From: Planctomycetaceae bacterium
GTDB taxonomy: Bacteria; Planctomycetota; Planctomycetia; Pirellulales; Pirellulaceae
NCBI GenBank assembly: GCA_020638975.1
Contig: JACKHN010000008.1
Span: 278,949 to 342,948, forward strand
Direction: 5' to 3'
DNA length: 64,000 nt
Shown here: positions 1-9,355 of the stretch, in pieces
Layout: each line of letters begins with the position of its first letter
Numbering within the stretch: position 1 is the first letter of the stretch
Program-made: the position numbers and the translations under genes
Notes under the pieces: model-generated
Databases searched by the model: none
What the model was told of the DNA's origin: nothing
Seen by the model: the letters and a program-made list of their open reading frames with translations, nothing else

Positions 1-2515
1 GAAGCTGATTAACGCGATTGATCTCGCTGTAGCCACGCTCGACGCGAACGTCGGCAAGTTCCGTCAACGGACGTTCGACTCCGTCCGAGCCTCGCACGCG
101 GATGTCGTCGAAACCGGCTAGCGAGCGACGATCGGCTTCTGGGTAACGCACCATCAGCTTGACTTCGTGGCGACCTCGCTGCAGCCGCATGACTTCTTCG
201 CCGTAATAAGTCGAACGAACCGTCTCGGCAAGATCGGCCGCCGTGATTCCCATTGCGACGGCGTTCTCCTTGACGTTCAGCTGGTATTCAAGCTTTCCCG
301 GTCGAGAATCATCGCGCAGATCGACCACGCCGGGATACCGGTTTGCATCAGCGAGTTCTTGCTTGCAGGCTTCGATCGCGGCTTCGAGTTCTTGCATGTG
401 CTCGGCGGGTGCGAGTAGCTTGAACTCAATCGCTGCGCCACCCGGTCCCATCTCGGGCGTCCCGAAAATCAGAGTGTCAACACCGGCGATTTCGCCAGTT
501 TCTTCACGCCACGCGCTCAGAATCTCTTCGCTCGTGATATCGCGAGTCGAGGTATCCTGCAGTTCGATGAACACCATCCCGACGTGACTGCCATCGGTAC
601 GTGAATCGGGCCCGAGCGCACCAGGAGCTACGACCTGGCCGACCGCTCGATGCACCAACTTCTTCAATGGCATTCCCCTCGCGGCCCATTGGTCATTGAT
701 GCGATCGAAGGCATCTTCGATCTGACGCGTCGCCAAGTCGGTGACGGCAGTCGGTGTCCCGTCCGGGAAGGTGACCTTGGCTTCGATCCAGTTGCTGTCA
801 AGTTTCGGGAAGATCAGCCAGGGCGTAATGCCCGCTGGAACAAAGGCTAACGTTACAACAAAGATCGAAAACGCCGAACTGAGCATGATCGCCGGATTCC
901 GCGTGGCCCAATGCAGAGCCGGCATGTAAATCCGTTGAATCACAAACTCTAGTAATATCGCGACGTGCTCTTGGACGAAGTGAATCAACCAGCCGAGTAG
1001 TCGTAGCGGATACAAGACGTAACTCAGCACGGTGATGAACAAGTTGTCACGATGAGCCAAATGGCAGGGAAGGATGAATGTGCTTTCAGCCAACGAAATC
1101 ATGAGCATGGCGATCACTGCCAGCGGCAAGACGGCAATGAATTTGCCCATCACACCCGAAACGTAGAATAACGGGACGAACGCAATGATGGTCGTCGTTA
1201 CCGATGCGGTTACCGAGGGCAGTACTTCATAGGCACCTTCGATCGCAGCCGTCTTATAGTCTTTGCCTCGCTGCCGATGTGCGTAGATATTTTCGCCGAT
1301 GACGATGGCATCATCGACGACAATTCCCAGCGCGAGCAAGAAAGCAAACAGCGAAATCATGTTTAATGTCGCGCCGACGTACAGCAACATTGCACAAGCA
1401 CCGAGCACCGAGATTGGAATGCCCAGCGCCACCCAGAACGCAAGTCGGAGGTCCAGGAAAACTGCCAGCACCAAAAAGACGAGAATCAACCCTTGAACGC
1501 CATTGCGACGCAACAGATCGATTCGGTCGCGAACATCAACGCCACTATCTTGCCAAGTCGTCAGTTCGTACCCTGGCGGCAATTCAACCGAATCCACGTA
1601 CTTGTGGACGCCATCCACGATCGTCAACAAGTCCTCGGTCGCCGTCCGGTCGATCGAGATTACCAACCCCGGTCGCCCATTGATCAAGTTGATTGCAGAA
1701 GCATCGGTGAATTCGTCCTTGACGTCTCCCAGTTCACCGACGGTCAACACTGCGCCGTCGGTCGTCGTGACGAGCGGGATGTCGGCGATTTCTTCGCCAA
1801 GCAGTCGTTTGTTCTTTCCCCGCAACAGCACTTCCTGCGACTCGGTCCTCATGCTGCCGCCTGGAATCTCGATGTTCTCGCGACGGATGATCTGGCCCAC
1901 CTGCTGTAAGGTGAGGCCATACTTCCGCAACGTGTCTTCCGAGACTTCAATGTCAATTTGATAGTCACGTGTGCCGAGCAGGTTGGCTTGGGAAACCGAA
2001 GGCAGCAGAAGTAACTCGGTCCTCACTCGCTCGGCAACCTCGCGCAGGGCGAGTTCAGCTTCGGGTGTGTCGACTTTAGGGCCCAACAGTCCCACTCGAA
2101 TTGCGACCTGACGCAACGTGATCTGTTGAACTTCCGGATCCTCGGCAAGCTCGGGGAAGCTTGGAATGCGATCGACCTCCGAGCGAATGTCGCTCAGGAT
2201 CTTCTGCACGTTCGAGACGTTATTCTCCAACTCCAATACGAGATGGCCGCCACCTTCCTGAGCGATGGCGGTTTGCTTCTTGATGCCGTTGATCGAACGC
2301 ACGGCCTCTTCGAGTTTCTGACAAATGCCTTCTTCGACTTCGCTGGGACTGGCACCTGGATACGGAACGCTGATCAGCGCGATTTCGAGATCGAACTCGG
2401 GAAACACTTCGCGGCGCATCATGAACAAGCTGGCAGTTCCCACCAGCATCACGACGAGCATCAATGTATTCATGGCGGGCGAGTTCTCAATCGCCCAGCG
2501 AATAGCGGCTTTCAT
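1..2515 (-). CDS. RND efflux permease (AcrB/MMPL-like), 5' part; runs off the left edge
   Basis: Translating the minus strand from the ATG at 2515 gives an open frame of 838 codons to the window edge. The protein starts MKAAIRWAIENSPAMNT, followed by a first membrane helix and the EVFPEFDLEI segment typical of RND pumps. After a porter region come several membrane helices (roughly residues 340-480) with the motif GIVVDDAIVIGENIY, which carries the paired TM4 aspartates used for proton relay. About 200 residues are missing at the C-terminus if the length is usual (about 1,030-1,050). The ATG overlaps the stop of the membrane fusion protein gene (ATGA), so the two are probably translationally coupled. 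Substrate unknown; no outer-membrane factor gene is visible in the window. Confidence 0.9.
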   Translation of the reverse strand, partial: MKAAIRWAIENSPAMNTLMLVVMLVGTASLFMMRREVFPEFDLEIALISVPYPGASPSEVEEGICQKLEEAVRSINGIKKQTAIAQEGGGHLVLELENNVSNVQKILSDIRSEVDRIPSFPELAEDPEVQQITLRQVAIRVGLLGPKVDTPEAELALREVAERVRTELLLLPSVSQANLLGTRDYQIDIEVSEDTLRKYGLTLQQVGQIIRRENIEIPGGSMRTESQEVLLRGKNKRLLGEEIADIPLVTTTDGAVLTVGELGDVKDEFTDASAINLINGRPGLVISIDRTATEDLLTIVDGVHKYVDSVELPPGYELTTWQDSGVDVRDRIDLLRRNGVQGLILVFLVLAVFLDLRLAFWVALGIPISVLGACAMLLYVGATLNMISLFAFLLALGIVVDDAIVIGENIYAHRQRGKDYKTAAIEGAYEVLPSVTASVTTTIIAFVPLFYVSGVMGKFIAVLPLAVIAMLMISLAESTFILPCHLAHRDNLFITVLSYVLYPLRLLGWLIHFVQEHVAILLEFVIQRIYMPALHWATRNPAIMLSSAFSIFVVTLAFVPAGITPWLIFPKLDSNWIEAKVTFPDGTPTAVTDLATRQIEDAFDRINDQWAARGMPLKKLVHRAVGQVVAPGALGPDSRTDGSHVGMVFIELQDTSTRDITSEEILSAWREETGEIAGVDTLIFGTPEMGPGGAAIEFKLLAPAEHMQELEAAIEACKQELADANRYPGVVDLRDDSRPGKLEYQLNVKENAVAMGITAADLAETVRSTYYGEEVMRLQRGRHEVKLMVRYPEADRRSLAGFDDIRVRGSDGVERPLTELADVRVERGYSEINRVNQL

Positions 2516-3963
2516 CGGGAAGCAACCTCACCATCAACGCTTGGCTCCGCGACGCTTACACGCACAGCGTCGCCATCCCGAAGGATGCCAAAGGGTGGAA
2601 CAACGACTTGATCGCCAGCAGCCAAGTCGGTTGCCGATGCCTCGACGAGCCAATGCGGTGCAAGTTGACCATCGGCCCCTGGAACTTCGATCAATTCGAT
2701 CAACTCAAGCGACCGCTTCTCGTGCAATACGCCATCTCGAACGATCCACACCGTCTTGCCGGGCTGAACGGCACGCTCGGGAATCACGAGCAAAGGACTT
2801 GGCTGATCGACATGAAACGTCGCGGTCACGAACATGCCACGGACCAACGTTGGCGGCACTCCCGAGACGACTTGGTCCTGACGGTCTTCGCGATACTTGA
2901 CGACTTTGACATCACGAGGATTATCAACAAGGATACGGCACGGTACCGTACGAGTCGCTTTGTCGAGACCGATGCCATCGAACGGAGTGAAATGAACGAG
3001 TACACCTCGCCATTGGTAACCGACATCTTGGCGATCGGCCAGTCGGTACTCAATCGTGACAGAAATCCGCGGAAACTCGTATCCGGGCCGGTCGGCAAGA
3101 ACGCCGTTGAAGTCCGTGCCCGTCTGGCTCCACACCCAGTACAGGTCTTCCATTTTCAGGCGACAGTTCACCTCCACTTTCGAGGTGTCTTCGAGCGTAA
3201 AGATCGGCTCGCCTTTCTGCACGTACGAATCTCGTTCGACCAAGTCGTCGATGACAACGCCATCAACGGCCGCTGCAATTTCAGTTCGTGCGAGGTCAAG
3301 CTTGGCTTGTTTCAAGTCGGTGACAACGAGATCGCGAGCGCTTTCCAGTCGACGCTGACGAGTTCTCAGTAGTTGAAGTTGGTTCTTGAGTTGGACAAGT
3401 CCGTTCCTCGCGGCCAGCTCCGTTTGCTTCGCTCGATCCAATGTCGAGTCAGTAACAATCCGTTCTTGAATCAGCCCAGACAGTCGATCTATTTCCTTCC
3501 GTTCGAGTTCAACCTGGTCCTCCGCAAGCTTGATCAACTCTGCCGAGTTGCCGATCTCGACTTGCAATTCCTCAATGCTGGCATCAGCCTGTTCGAGTTG
3601 ATTTTCTAGTCGCTGTACAGCAATTTGATAGTCTTGCGGATCGATCTTGATTAAAGGCGTCCCCTGAGTCACAAACCGGCCACTGTCGCAAGATTCGTCC
3701 TTGAAGACCACTTTGCCGGCAACTTCGGCCGCCACTGCGATCTCGCGATAGGGTGCAACGACACCGTCTACTTTGAAGTCGAGACTGCCTTCGTGAGAGC
3801 GAATCGCGGCGGTGTAAACGAGCGGTGCCAGGGGCGGTGTCTTCGCGATTGCCTCGGTCTCGGGTTTATAAATCAAGACGCGAAATCCGAACACGCCAGC
3901 ACCGATGATCAAAACCGATACGATAAAGCTGAGGACTTGTCCGACGAGTGAATTGCGTCTCAC
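2512..3963 (-). CDS. RND efflux periplasmic adaptor (membrane fusion protein, HlyD/AcrA type)
   Basis: 483 aa. A single N-terminal membrane anchor lies at about residues 8-30, followed by a lipoyl-like half (VDGVVAPYREIAVAAEVAGKV), a long coiled-coil hairpin rich in E, L and Q (about 125-215), then the second lipoyl half and beta-barrel (VDGVVIDDLVERDSYVQKGEPIF). It links the inner-membrane RND pump to an outer-membrane channel. The reading frame begins with GTG at 3963. It lies 50 bp downstream of the TetR gene and overlaps the permease by 4 bp, giving an operon tetR-mfp-permease. The order regulator-adaptor-pump on one strand suggests autoregulation by the TetR protein. The transported compound cannot be told from sequence. 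Confidence 0.9.
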   Translation of the reverse strand: MRRNSLVGQVLSFIVSVLIIGAGVFGFRVLIYKPETEAIAKTPPLAPLVYTAAIRSHEGSLDFKVDGVVAPYREIAVAAEVAGKVVFKDESCDSGRFVTQGTPLIKIDPQDYQIAVQRLENQLEQADASIEELQVEIGNSAELIKLAEDQVELERKEIDRLSGLIQERIVTDSTLDRAKQTELAARNGLVQLKNQLQLLRTRQRRLESARDLVVTDLKQAKLDLARTEIAAAVDGVVIDDLVERDSYVQKGEPIFTLEDTSKVEVNCRLKMEDLYWVWSQTGTDFNGVLADRPGYEFPRISVTIEYRLADRQDVGYQWRGVLVHFTPFDGIGLDKATRTVPCRILVDNPRDVKVVKYREDRQDQVVSGVPPTLVRGMFVTATFHVDQPSPLLVIPERAVQPGKTVWIVRDGVLHEKRSLELIELIEVPGADGQLAPHWLVEASATDLAAGDQVVVPPFGILRDGDAVRVSVAEPSVDGEVASR

Positions 3964-4013
3964 GAGCCAAACTCCGAGTTGAAATCAATGGTAGTTATTT
4001 TTGAATTGCTGTG

Positions 4014-4670
4014 TCACGCAATCGACGTTGACTGTCGAGCATTGTTATCTCGATCGTCAAAAGGTGAAGTGTTCGAAATTGCGGCCAGCGAGAACTGAGT
4101 GATATGATCCGCCAACTGTTCGATAGTGAAGTGATGTTCATCGTCCGCTGCGGCCATCATATCGACGATGTCTCCCGCGATCCGATAGAACAGGCACTGT
4201 CCGATGATGCTAAAAGCCGCTTGACGCCGCCGGTGCGCTGCAGTGTCGCTTGGCAGTAGTTCGCTGATGATGCTCAATAGCAACTCTAATTGCGGTCGGA
4301 AATACTCTTCCACCAACTCGCGGCAGGCACTGGTTGGATGCAACACCTCGCGCAACATTAATTGCTGTTCCCAGGGAGTCGCTTTGCCACCGATCATGCG
4401 AGCCAGCATCGCTCGAATGAACCCTTTGAGCTTGCTTTCGGGCGATGCATCTTGTGCCCAGGGGGGGAGCGGGAACTGAGTCGACAAGCGGCGATGAGCT
4501 TGCTTGACCGTTTCGAGATAAAGTTGCTGCTTGTCCCCAAAGTAGTAATTCACCGCCGCCACATTCGCTTCCGCAGCCTGACATATTTGCCGAATCGTCG
4601 CAGATTTATAGCCGCGTTCCGCAAACACGCGACCGGCCGAGTCCAAGATTTTCTCGCGAACACTGTCCAT
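4014..4670 (-). CDS. TetR/AcrR family transcriptional regulator (CecR-like C-terminal domain)
   Basis: 218 aa from the ATG at 4670; a TTG three codons upstream (4679) is possible but less likely. The N-terminal helix-turn-helix is clear (REKILDSAGRVFAERGY, then ATIRQICQAAEANVAAVNYYFGDKQQLY). The C-terminal half resembles the CecR/DUF1956 ligand-binding domain (conserved MLREVLHPTSACRELVEEYF segment). It is the first gene of the efflux operon, so it probably represses the pump genes and itself. An imperfect palindrome suited to a TetR dimer lies 25 bp upstream. Confidence 0.9.
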   Translation of the reverse strand: MDSVREKILDSAGRVFAERGYKSATIRQICQAAEANVAAVNYYFGDKQQLYLETVKQAHRRLSTQFPLPPWAQDASPESKLKGFIRAMLARMIGGKATPWEQQLMLREVLHPTSACRELVEEYFRPQLELLLSIISELLPSDTAAHRRRQAAFSIIGQCLFYRIAGDIVDMMAAADDEHHFTIEQLADHITQFSLAAISNTSPFDDRDNNARQSTSIA

Positions 4671-4694
4671 AGGGCACAAACCGCTAACAAATGA

Positions 4695-4712
4695 TTAAAA
4701 CAACTGTTTAAA
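4695..4712. promoter_or_regulatory. Candidate TetR operator
   Basis: Imperfect inverted repeat TTAAAAC-AACT-GTTTAAA (6 of 7 arm positions pair), 25 bp upstream of the TetR start codon. Size, symmetry and position fit a TetR-family operator that would control the efflux operon. No close -35/-10 pair is obvious, so this is inferred from symmetry and context only. Confidence 0.5.
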
Positions 4713-4837
4713 ACAAGTATATCAAGAGAAAGTGCCGCGAACAGTGCAATTTCGGTGAGGTCGTTCCCCGGCGTTAAGCAGAAGGACCGTTTAGGCTTAA
4801 AGCCGCAGAGCAATTCATTTGTTGAAGTTGCACAAGA

Positions 4838-4908
4838 TGTACGACGGGCCTCCGAGCCCGTCGAATAACGACTTAGATTCATCGACGGGCTCGGAGGCCC
4901 GTCGTACA
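4838..4908. repeat. Intergenic hairpin repeat with 27-bp perfect arms
   Basis: Two perfectly complementary 27-bp arms (4838-4864 and 4882-4908; core GTACGACGGGCCTCCGAGCC) flank a 17-nt loop. A related but diverged hairpin lies at 10728-10803 in another gap. The sequence just right of this one (about 4920-4942, AAAACTGAAAGGCCCT) also resembles the right ends of the elements at 10697 and 57003, so it probably belongs to a dispersed non-coding family. It could act as a bidirectional terminator between the efflux operon promoter and the PSCyt1 gene. Confidence 0.75.
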
Positions 4909-5025
4909 AACCTCTCAGTTTAAAAAACTGAAAGGCCCTACCTCAAAGCCGCCGGTGCCGTGCTAAGGTGCAACTATCCAAGTAGAATGAATCATCCGCC
5001 GATTCGCCCACGCCGGATTGACTTC

Positions 5026-7596
5026 ATGCCCCAACCGTCCCGCGCACTCTCGTTTCTTCTCGTTATCATCCCGTTGGCATCGACTTACGGAGACGAAATC
5101 GACTTTGCTCGTGACGTCCGACCGATCCTCAGTGATAACTGCTACCACTGCCACGGGCCGGATGAGGAGACTCGCGAGGCAGACCTGCGTCTCGATACGC
5201 GTGACGGTCTCTTTCAGCAGACCGGCGACTTGGCAATTGTCGCGCCGCAGCATCCGGAGGCGAGTGAGTTGATTCGTCGGCTCGTCACAGACGATGCCGA
5301 CGAGAAGATGCCGCCACCGGATTCGCAACGGAAACTCTCTCCCGAGCAGATCACACTGTTAAGGCGCTGGGTTGAATCAGGTGCCTCCTGGGAAGGGCAT
5401 TGGTCGTTTCAACCGATTGTCGCGCCAACGGTGCCCGAACTCGTGGCGAATAACTCGCCCGAATACTTGGCGCGCAACGAGATCGATCACTTCGTTGTCG
5501 AACGCTTGCAACGCAATAACTTAACGCCGTCTCCGATGGCGACGAGAGAGCGGTTAATCCGTCGCGTCACACTCGACCTGACGGGCCTGCCTCCGACGCT
5601 CGACGAGATCGACGCGTTTCTGGCCGACGATTCCCGCGAAGCTTACGAGAAAGTTGTCGACCGGTTGCTCGCCTCGCGAAGCTACGGCGAACGCATGGCC
5701 TGGGATTGGCTCGACGCAGCTCGCTATGCGGACACGAACGGGTATCAAGGTGATCGCGAGCGAACGATGTGGCCGTGGCGCGATTGGGTGGTGCAAGCGT
5801 TCAACAACAACCTACCGTTCGACGAGTTTACCGTCTGGCAACTCGCGGGCGACCTGCTGCCTGAGGCGACTTTCGAGCAGAAACTGGCCACCGGCTTTTC
5901 CCGCAATCACATGATCAACGGCGAAGGCGGTCGCATCGCCGAGGAGAATCGCATCGAGTATATCTTTGATCAGATGGAAACCGTTGGCACTGTCTGGATG
6001 GGACTCACGCTGCAATGTTGTCGTTGCCACGATCACAAGTTTGATCCGTTCACACGACGTGAGTATTACCAGTTCTTTGCTTTCTTCAATCAAACGCCCG
6101 TCAACGGCGGAGGGGGCGATCCTCAAACAGCCCCGGTTATCGAGGCTCCTACTGACGAACAACGAGCACAATTGGAAGAGTTGGCAACATCGATCGACGC
6201 ATTGGCGAAGGGAGTCGAAACCACGGAAGGCTCGTTGTTCCCGCGTTCGGCGGGCGAGTCAGTTACCGCATCGGACCAGGCGGCACAGCTTCCTGAAGGC
6301 GTCAAGAAGGCCTTGAATCAGAAACCCGCCTCTCGAACTTCGGAGCAGTTGACGGAGATCGAGAAGCACTTCGAGAAGACGACGCCTGAATACGTGGCAC
6401 AGTTGAAGCAACTCCGCGAGTCAAATGACCGTCGAAACAGCGTCCAAGGTTCGATCGCGCGCGTGATGATCATGCAGGATATGGAGAAGCCGCGGCAGAC
6501 CTTCATGCTCGATAAGGGCTTGTATAACCAAGTCGGCGAAGAAGTGTCCGCCAATGTCCCCGCGATTTTCAGTTCCCTACCGACCGACGCACCCAGAAAC
6601 CGTTTGGCGCTTGCACGATGGCTCGTCGACCCGTCTCATCCACTCACTGCCCGCGTTACGGTCAATCGTTACTGGCAGATGTTCTTCGGGACGGGCTTCG
6701 TGAAAACTGCCGAAGACTTCGGGGAACAAGGCGAACGGCCAACGCACCCGGAGTTGCTCGATTGGTTGGCTGCGGACTTTCTTAACAACGGCTGGGACGT
6801 AAAACGATTAAACAAGCTGATTGTTATGAGCGCAACCTATCAACAGTCTTCGAAAGTATCGCCCGAGTTACTCGAGGCCGATCCCGAGAACCGACTCCTT
6901 GCACGCGGCCCGCGTTCCCGCATGCCTGCCTGGATGATTCGTGATCATTCGCTTGCGGCAAGCGGCTTGTTGGTCGACAAGACCGGCGGCCCGTCGGTGA
7001 ATCCCTATCAACCGTCCGGAGTGTGGGCGGAGGCGACGTTCGGCAAGAAGCAGTACGACCAAGGGCATGGCGACGACTTATACCGACGGAGTCTTTACAC
7101 CTTTTGGCGCCGCATCGTGGGGCCGACCATGTTCTTCGACTCGGCAAAGCGTCAGACATGCTCCGTCAAAGACGCTCGCACTAACACGCCGCTGCATGCC
7201 TTGACCACGTTGAACGACATTACCTACGTCGAAGCAGCGCGTGCGATGGCCCAGCGAGTGTTGCAGGACGACGGGGTCGGGAGTCTTTTTCGACCGAACG
7301 CCTCACCACTGGAAACACCCCCCGCCGAAAAAGACTCCCGACCCCTTACGGCTCGACGAATCGAGACGGCTTTCCGACTAGCCACCTCGCGGACGCCATC
7401 GCCCGCGGAAACGGAACTGCTCGCTACTCGTTTGAAAACACTCGAACAGTACTACCGCCGGACTCCGGAAGATGCCACGAAATTACTTTCCATCGGCGAG
7501 TCGCCAAGAGACGAGAAGTTCGATGCCGCGGAACATGCCGCCCACACAGGTTTGTGTTCGTTGATCCTGAATTTGGATGAAGCCCTCACGAAGTAA
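5026..7596 (+). CDS. Planctomycete PSCyt1/DUF1549/DUF1553 protein
   Basis: 856 aa from the ATG at 5026, chosen because it puts a normal signal peptide at the very start (MPQPSRALSFLLVIIPLAS). ATG 4987 and GTG 4960 are longer options. The mature protein begins with a planctomycete cytochrome c domain (DVRPILSDNCYHCHGPDE; haem motif CxxCH), followed by DUF1549 (about 140-350) and DUF1553 (about 530-830, with the NRYWQMFFGTGFVKTAEDFGEQG stretch). This architecture is widespread in planctomycetes and always paired with DUF1501; exact function unknown, probably periplasmic. A 20-bp inverted repeat (7273-7345) sits in frame near the C-terminus, adding about 25 unusual residues. Confidence 0.92.
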   Translation: MPQPSRALSFLLVIIPLASTYGDEIDFARDVRPILSDNCYHCHGPDEETREADLRLDTRDGLFQQTGDLAIVAPQHPEASELIRRLVTDDADEKMPPPDSQRKLSPEQITLLRRWVESGASWEGHWSFQPIVAPTVPELVANNSPEYLARNEIDHFVVERLQRNNLTPSPMATRERLIRRVTLDLTGLPPTLDEIDAFLADDSREAYEKVVDRLLASRSYGERMAWDWLDAARYADTNGYQGDRERTMWPWRDWVVQAFNNNLPFDEFTVWQLAGDLLPEATFEQKLATGFSRNHMINGEGGRIAEENRIEYIFDQMETVGTVWMGLTLQCCRCHDHKFDPFTRREYYQFFAFFNQTPVNGGGGDPQTAPVIEAPTDEQRAQLEELATSIDALAKGVETTEGSLFPRSAGESVTASDQAAQLPEGVKKALNQKPASRTSEQLTEIEKHFEKTTPEYVAQLKQLRESNDRRNSVQGSIARVMIMQDMEKPRQTFMLDKGLYNQVGEEVSANVPAIFSSLPTDAPRNRLALARWLVDPSHPLTARVTVNRYWQMFFGTGFVKTAEDFGEQGERPTHPELLDWLAADFLNNGWDVKRLNKLIVMSATYQQSSKVSPELLEADPENRLLARGPRSRMPAWMIRDHSLAASGLLVDKTGGPSVNPYQPSGVWAEATFGKKQYDQGHGDDLYRRSLYTFWRRIVGPTMFFDSAKRQTCSVKDARTNTPLHALTTLNDITYVEAARAMAQRVLQDDGVGSLFRPNASPLETPPAEKDSRPLTARRIETAFRLATSRTPSPAETELLATRLKTLEQYYRRTPEDATKLLSIGESPRDEKFDAAEHAAHTGLCSLILNLDEALTK
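7273..7345. repeat. Inverted repeat translated in frame inside the PSCyt1 gene
   Basis: Perfect 20-bp arms (7273-7292, GGGGTCGGGAGTCTTTTTCG, and its complement at 7326-7345) around a 33-nt loop. It has the look of the intergenic hairpins of this genome but lies inside a coding region without breaking the frame. It encodes the segment GVGSLFRPNAS...AEKDSRPL between two conserved helices of DUF1553. Confidence 0.8.
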
Positions 7597-7606
7597 CACG
7601 CACATC

Positions 7607-9076
7607 ATGAATCCCCACATCGAACAAAATGCAGCGATCACACGGCGACAGTTGTTCGGTCGGAGCGCCGTCGGGCTCGGAACGGCAGCCATAGCTTCGT
7701 TGCTGAATCGGGATACCAACGCGGCGAGTACCTATGCGGGCGCTGGACGAGTCGGCGGCTTGCCCGCGCTGCCGCACTTCGCGCCGCAGGCAAAGCGTGT
7801 CATTTATCTGTTCATGAACGGTGCTCCGACGCATGCCGATTTGTTCGACTACAAGCCCGCGTTAAAGGCGATGCACGGGCAACCTGTTCCTGAATCGTAT
7901 CTGGCAGGGAAACGATTCAGCACGATGACCGGTAATGCGACTGGCAAGTTGATGCTGGCACCTGTCGAGCCTTTTCGGCAGTACGGCGAGAGCGGGGCAT
8001 GGGTTAGCGATTTCATGCCGCACACGGCTGGTGTCGCTGATGATCTGTGCTTCATCAAGAGCATGCACACAGAAGCGGTGAATCACGCGCCCGCGATCAC
8101 GTTCTTTCTCACTGGCTCGGAAATGCCGGGACGTCCGACGATGGGAGCTTGGTTGACCTACGGGCTGGGCAGTGAAACGGACGAGCTTCCGGCATTCACG
8201 GTGATGACATCGATCAGCAAAGACACGTCCTGCGGCCAGATTTTTTACGACTTCTATTGGGGCAGCGGCTTCCTGCCATCGCGATTTCAGGGTGTGAAGT
8301 TTCGTGGCGGCGGCGATCCGGTTCTCTATTTGTCGAGCCCGGACGGCATGAGTCGCGAAGTGCGTCGTGGCCTGCTCGACGACTTGGCAAAACTGAACGA
8401 GATGCAATACGAAGAGCTCGGCGATCCCGAAATTGCCACTCGCATCTCGCAGTACGAGATGGCTTACAAGATGCAAGCCAGCGTTCCCGAGTTGACCGAC
8501 ATCTCGCAAGAACCGGCCCACATTCTGGATATGTACGGCCCGAGCGTGAGAGAGCGCGGAACCTTTGCCTACAACTGCCTGATGGCGAGGCGACTGGCCG
8601 AACGAGGCGTGCCGTTTGTCCAACTGATGCACGCCGGTTGGGATCAGCACAACAGCATCACCACCGAGCTCTACAACCAATGTCGCGACACCGACCAGCC
8701 ATCAGCCGCCTTGGTGCGTGATTTGAAGCAACGCGGCATGTTGGAGGATACGCTGGTCATCTGGGGCGGCGAATTTGGCAGGACGCCTTTCATTCAAGGC
8801 GACATTAACAATCGTCCGCGCTGGGGCCGCGATCATCATCCCTATGCCTTCACCATCTGGATGGCTGGGGGAGGCATCAAGAGTGGGATCACCTACGGCG
8901 AATCGGACGACTTGGCAATGAACGTCGCCAAAGATCCCGTCCACGTTCATGACTTTCAAGCCACGTTGCTATATCTGCTGGGTATTGATCACGAGCGTTT
9001 GACGTTCAAACATCAAGGCCGCAGATATCGGCTGACGGATGTGCATGGGAAGGTTGTGCGAGGCGTATTAGCATAA
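7607..9076 (+). CDS. DUF1501 (sulfatase-like) exported protein
   Basis: 489 aa from the ATG at 7607, 10 bp after the PSCyt1 stop. The N-terminus has a twin-arginine signal (TRRQLFGRSAVGLGTAAIASLL), so export folded through Tat is likely. The body matches DUF1501, a planctomycete family distantly related to alkaline-phosphatase/sulfatase folds: FMNGAPTHADLFDYKP near the start, then HAGWDQHN, VIWGGEFGRTPF and WGRDHHPYAF, the histidine/aspartate-rich motifs expected at a metal site. The pairing with the upstream PSCyt1/DUF1549/DUF1553 gene is the standard planctomycete arrangement and suggests the two act together outside the cytoplasm. Substrate unknown. Confidence 0.93.
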   Translation: MNPHIEQNAAITRRQLFGRSAVGLGTAAIASLLNRDTNAASTYAGAGRVGGLPALPHFAPQAKRVIYLFMNGAPTHADLFDYKPALKAMHGQPVPESYLAGKRFSTMTGNATGKLMLAPVEPFRQYGESGAWVSDFMPHTAGVADDLCFIKSMHTEAVNHAPAITFFLTGSEMPGRPTMGAWLTYGLGSETDELPAFTVMTSISKDTSCGQIFYDFYWGSGFLPSRFQGVKFRGGGDPVLYLSSPDGMSREVRRGLLDDLAKLNEMQYEELGDPEIATRISQYEMAYKMQASVPELTDISQEPAHILDMYGPSVRERGTFAYNCLMARRLAERGVPFVQLMHAGWDQHNSITTELYNQCRDTDQPSAALVRDLKQRGMLEDTLVIWGGEFGRTPFIQGDINNRPRWGRDHHPYAFTIWMAGGGIKSGITYGESDDLAMNVAKDPVHVHDFQATLLYLLGIDHERLTFKHQGRRYRLTDVHGKVVRGVLA

Positions 9077-9085
9077 GGCACGGAC

Positions 9086-9138
9086 GTAGGGTCCGCTGTG
9101 CGGACCACGCGGAGTACGGTCCGCACAGCGGATCCTAC
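9086..9138. repeat. Intergenic hairpin repeat with 21-bp arms
   Basis: Arms 9086-9106 and 9118-9138 pair at 20 of 21 positions (core GTCCGCTGTGCGGACC) around an 11-nt loop, 10 bp after the DUF1501 stop. It is placed like a terminator but lacks a following T run. Confidence 0.7.
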
Positions 9139-9355
9139 TCGGTGGCAACAACCCGCTCCCGACCAGCCGTCGATCGGCACTAGTCCCTGGAATCGGCATT
9201 GAATTAATATCACTTCCGTTGATTACTGATGTAAGGACTTGGCGGTAGATGCACTGGCCATTCTCAAAGTTCGCAGCTCTTCTCGACCCGCTTACAAGTT
9301 CCGAGTTCACGCGTACTCACATATTTCGCGCAGCTTGTTATCGGATTCGCAGACG

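Noticed and set aside
2126..3372. Long plus-strand frames over the efflux genes (161, 191 and 254 codons)
   Set aside because: They are antisense shadows of the RND adaptor and permease, whose motifs are unambiguous.
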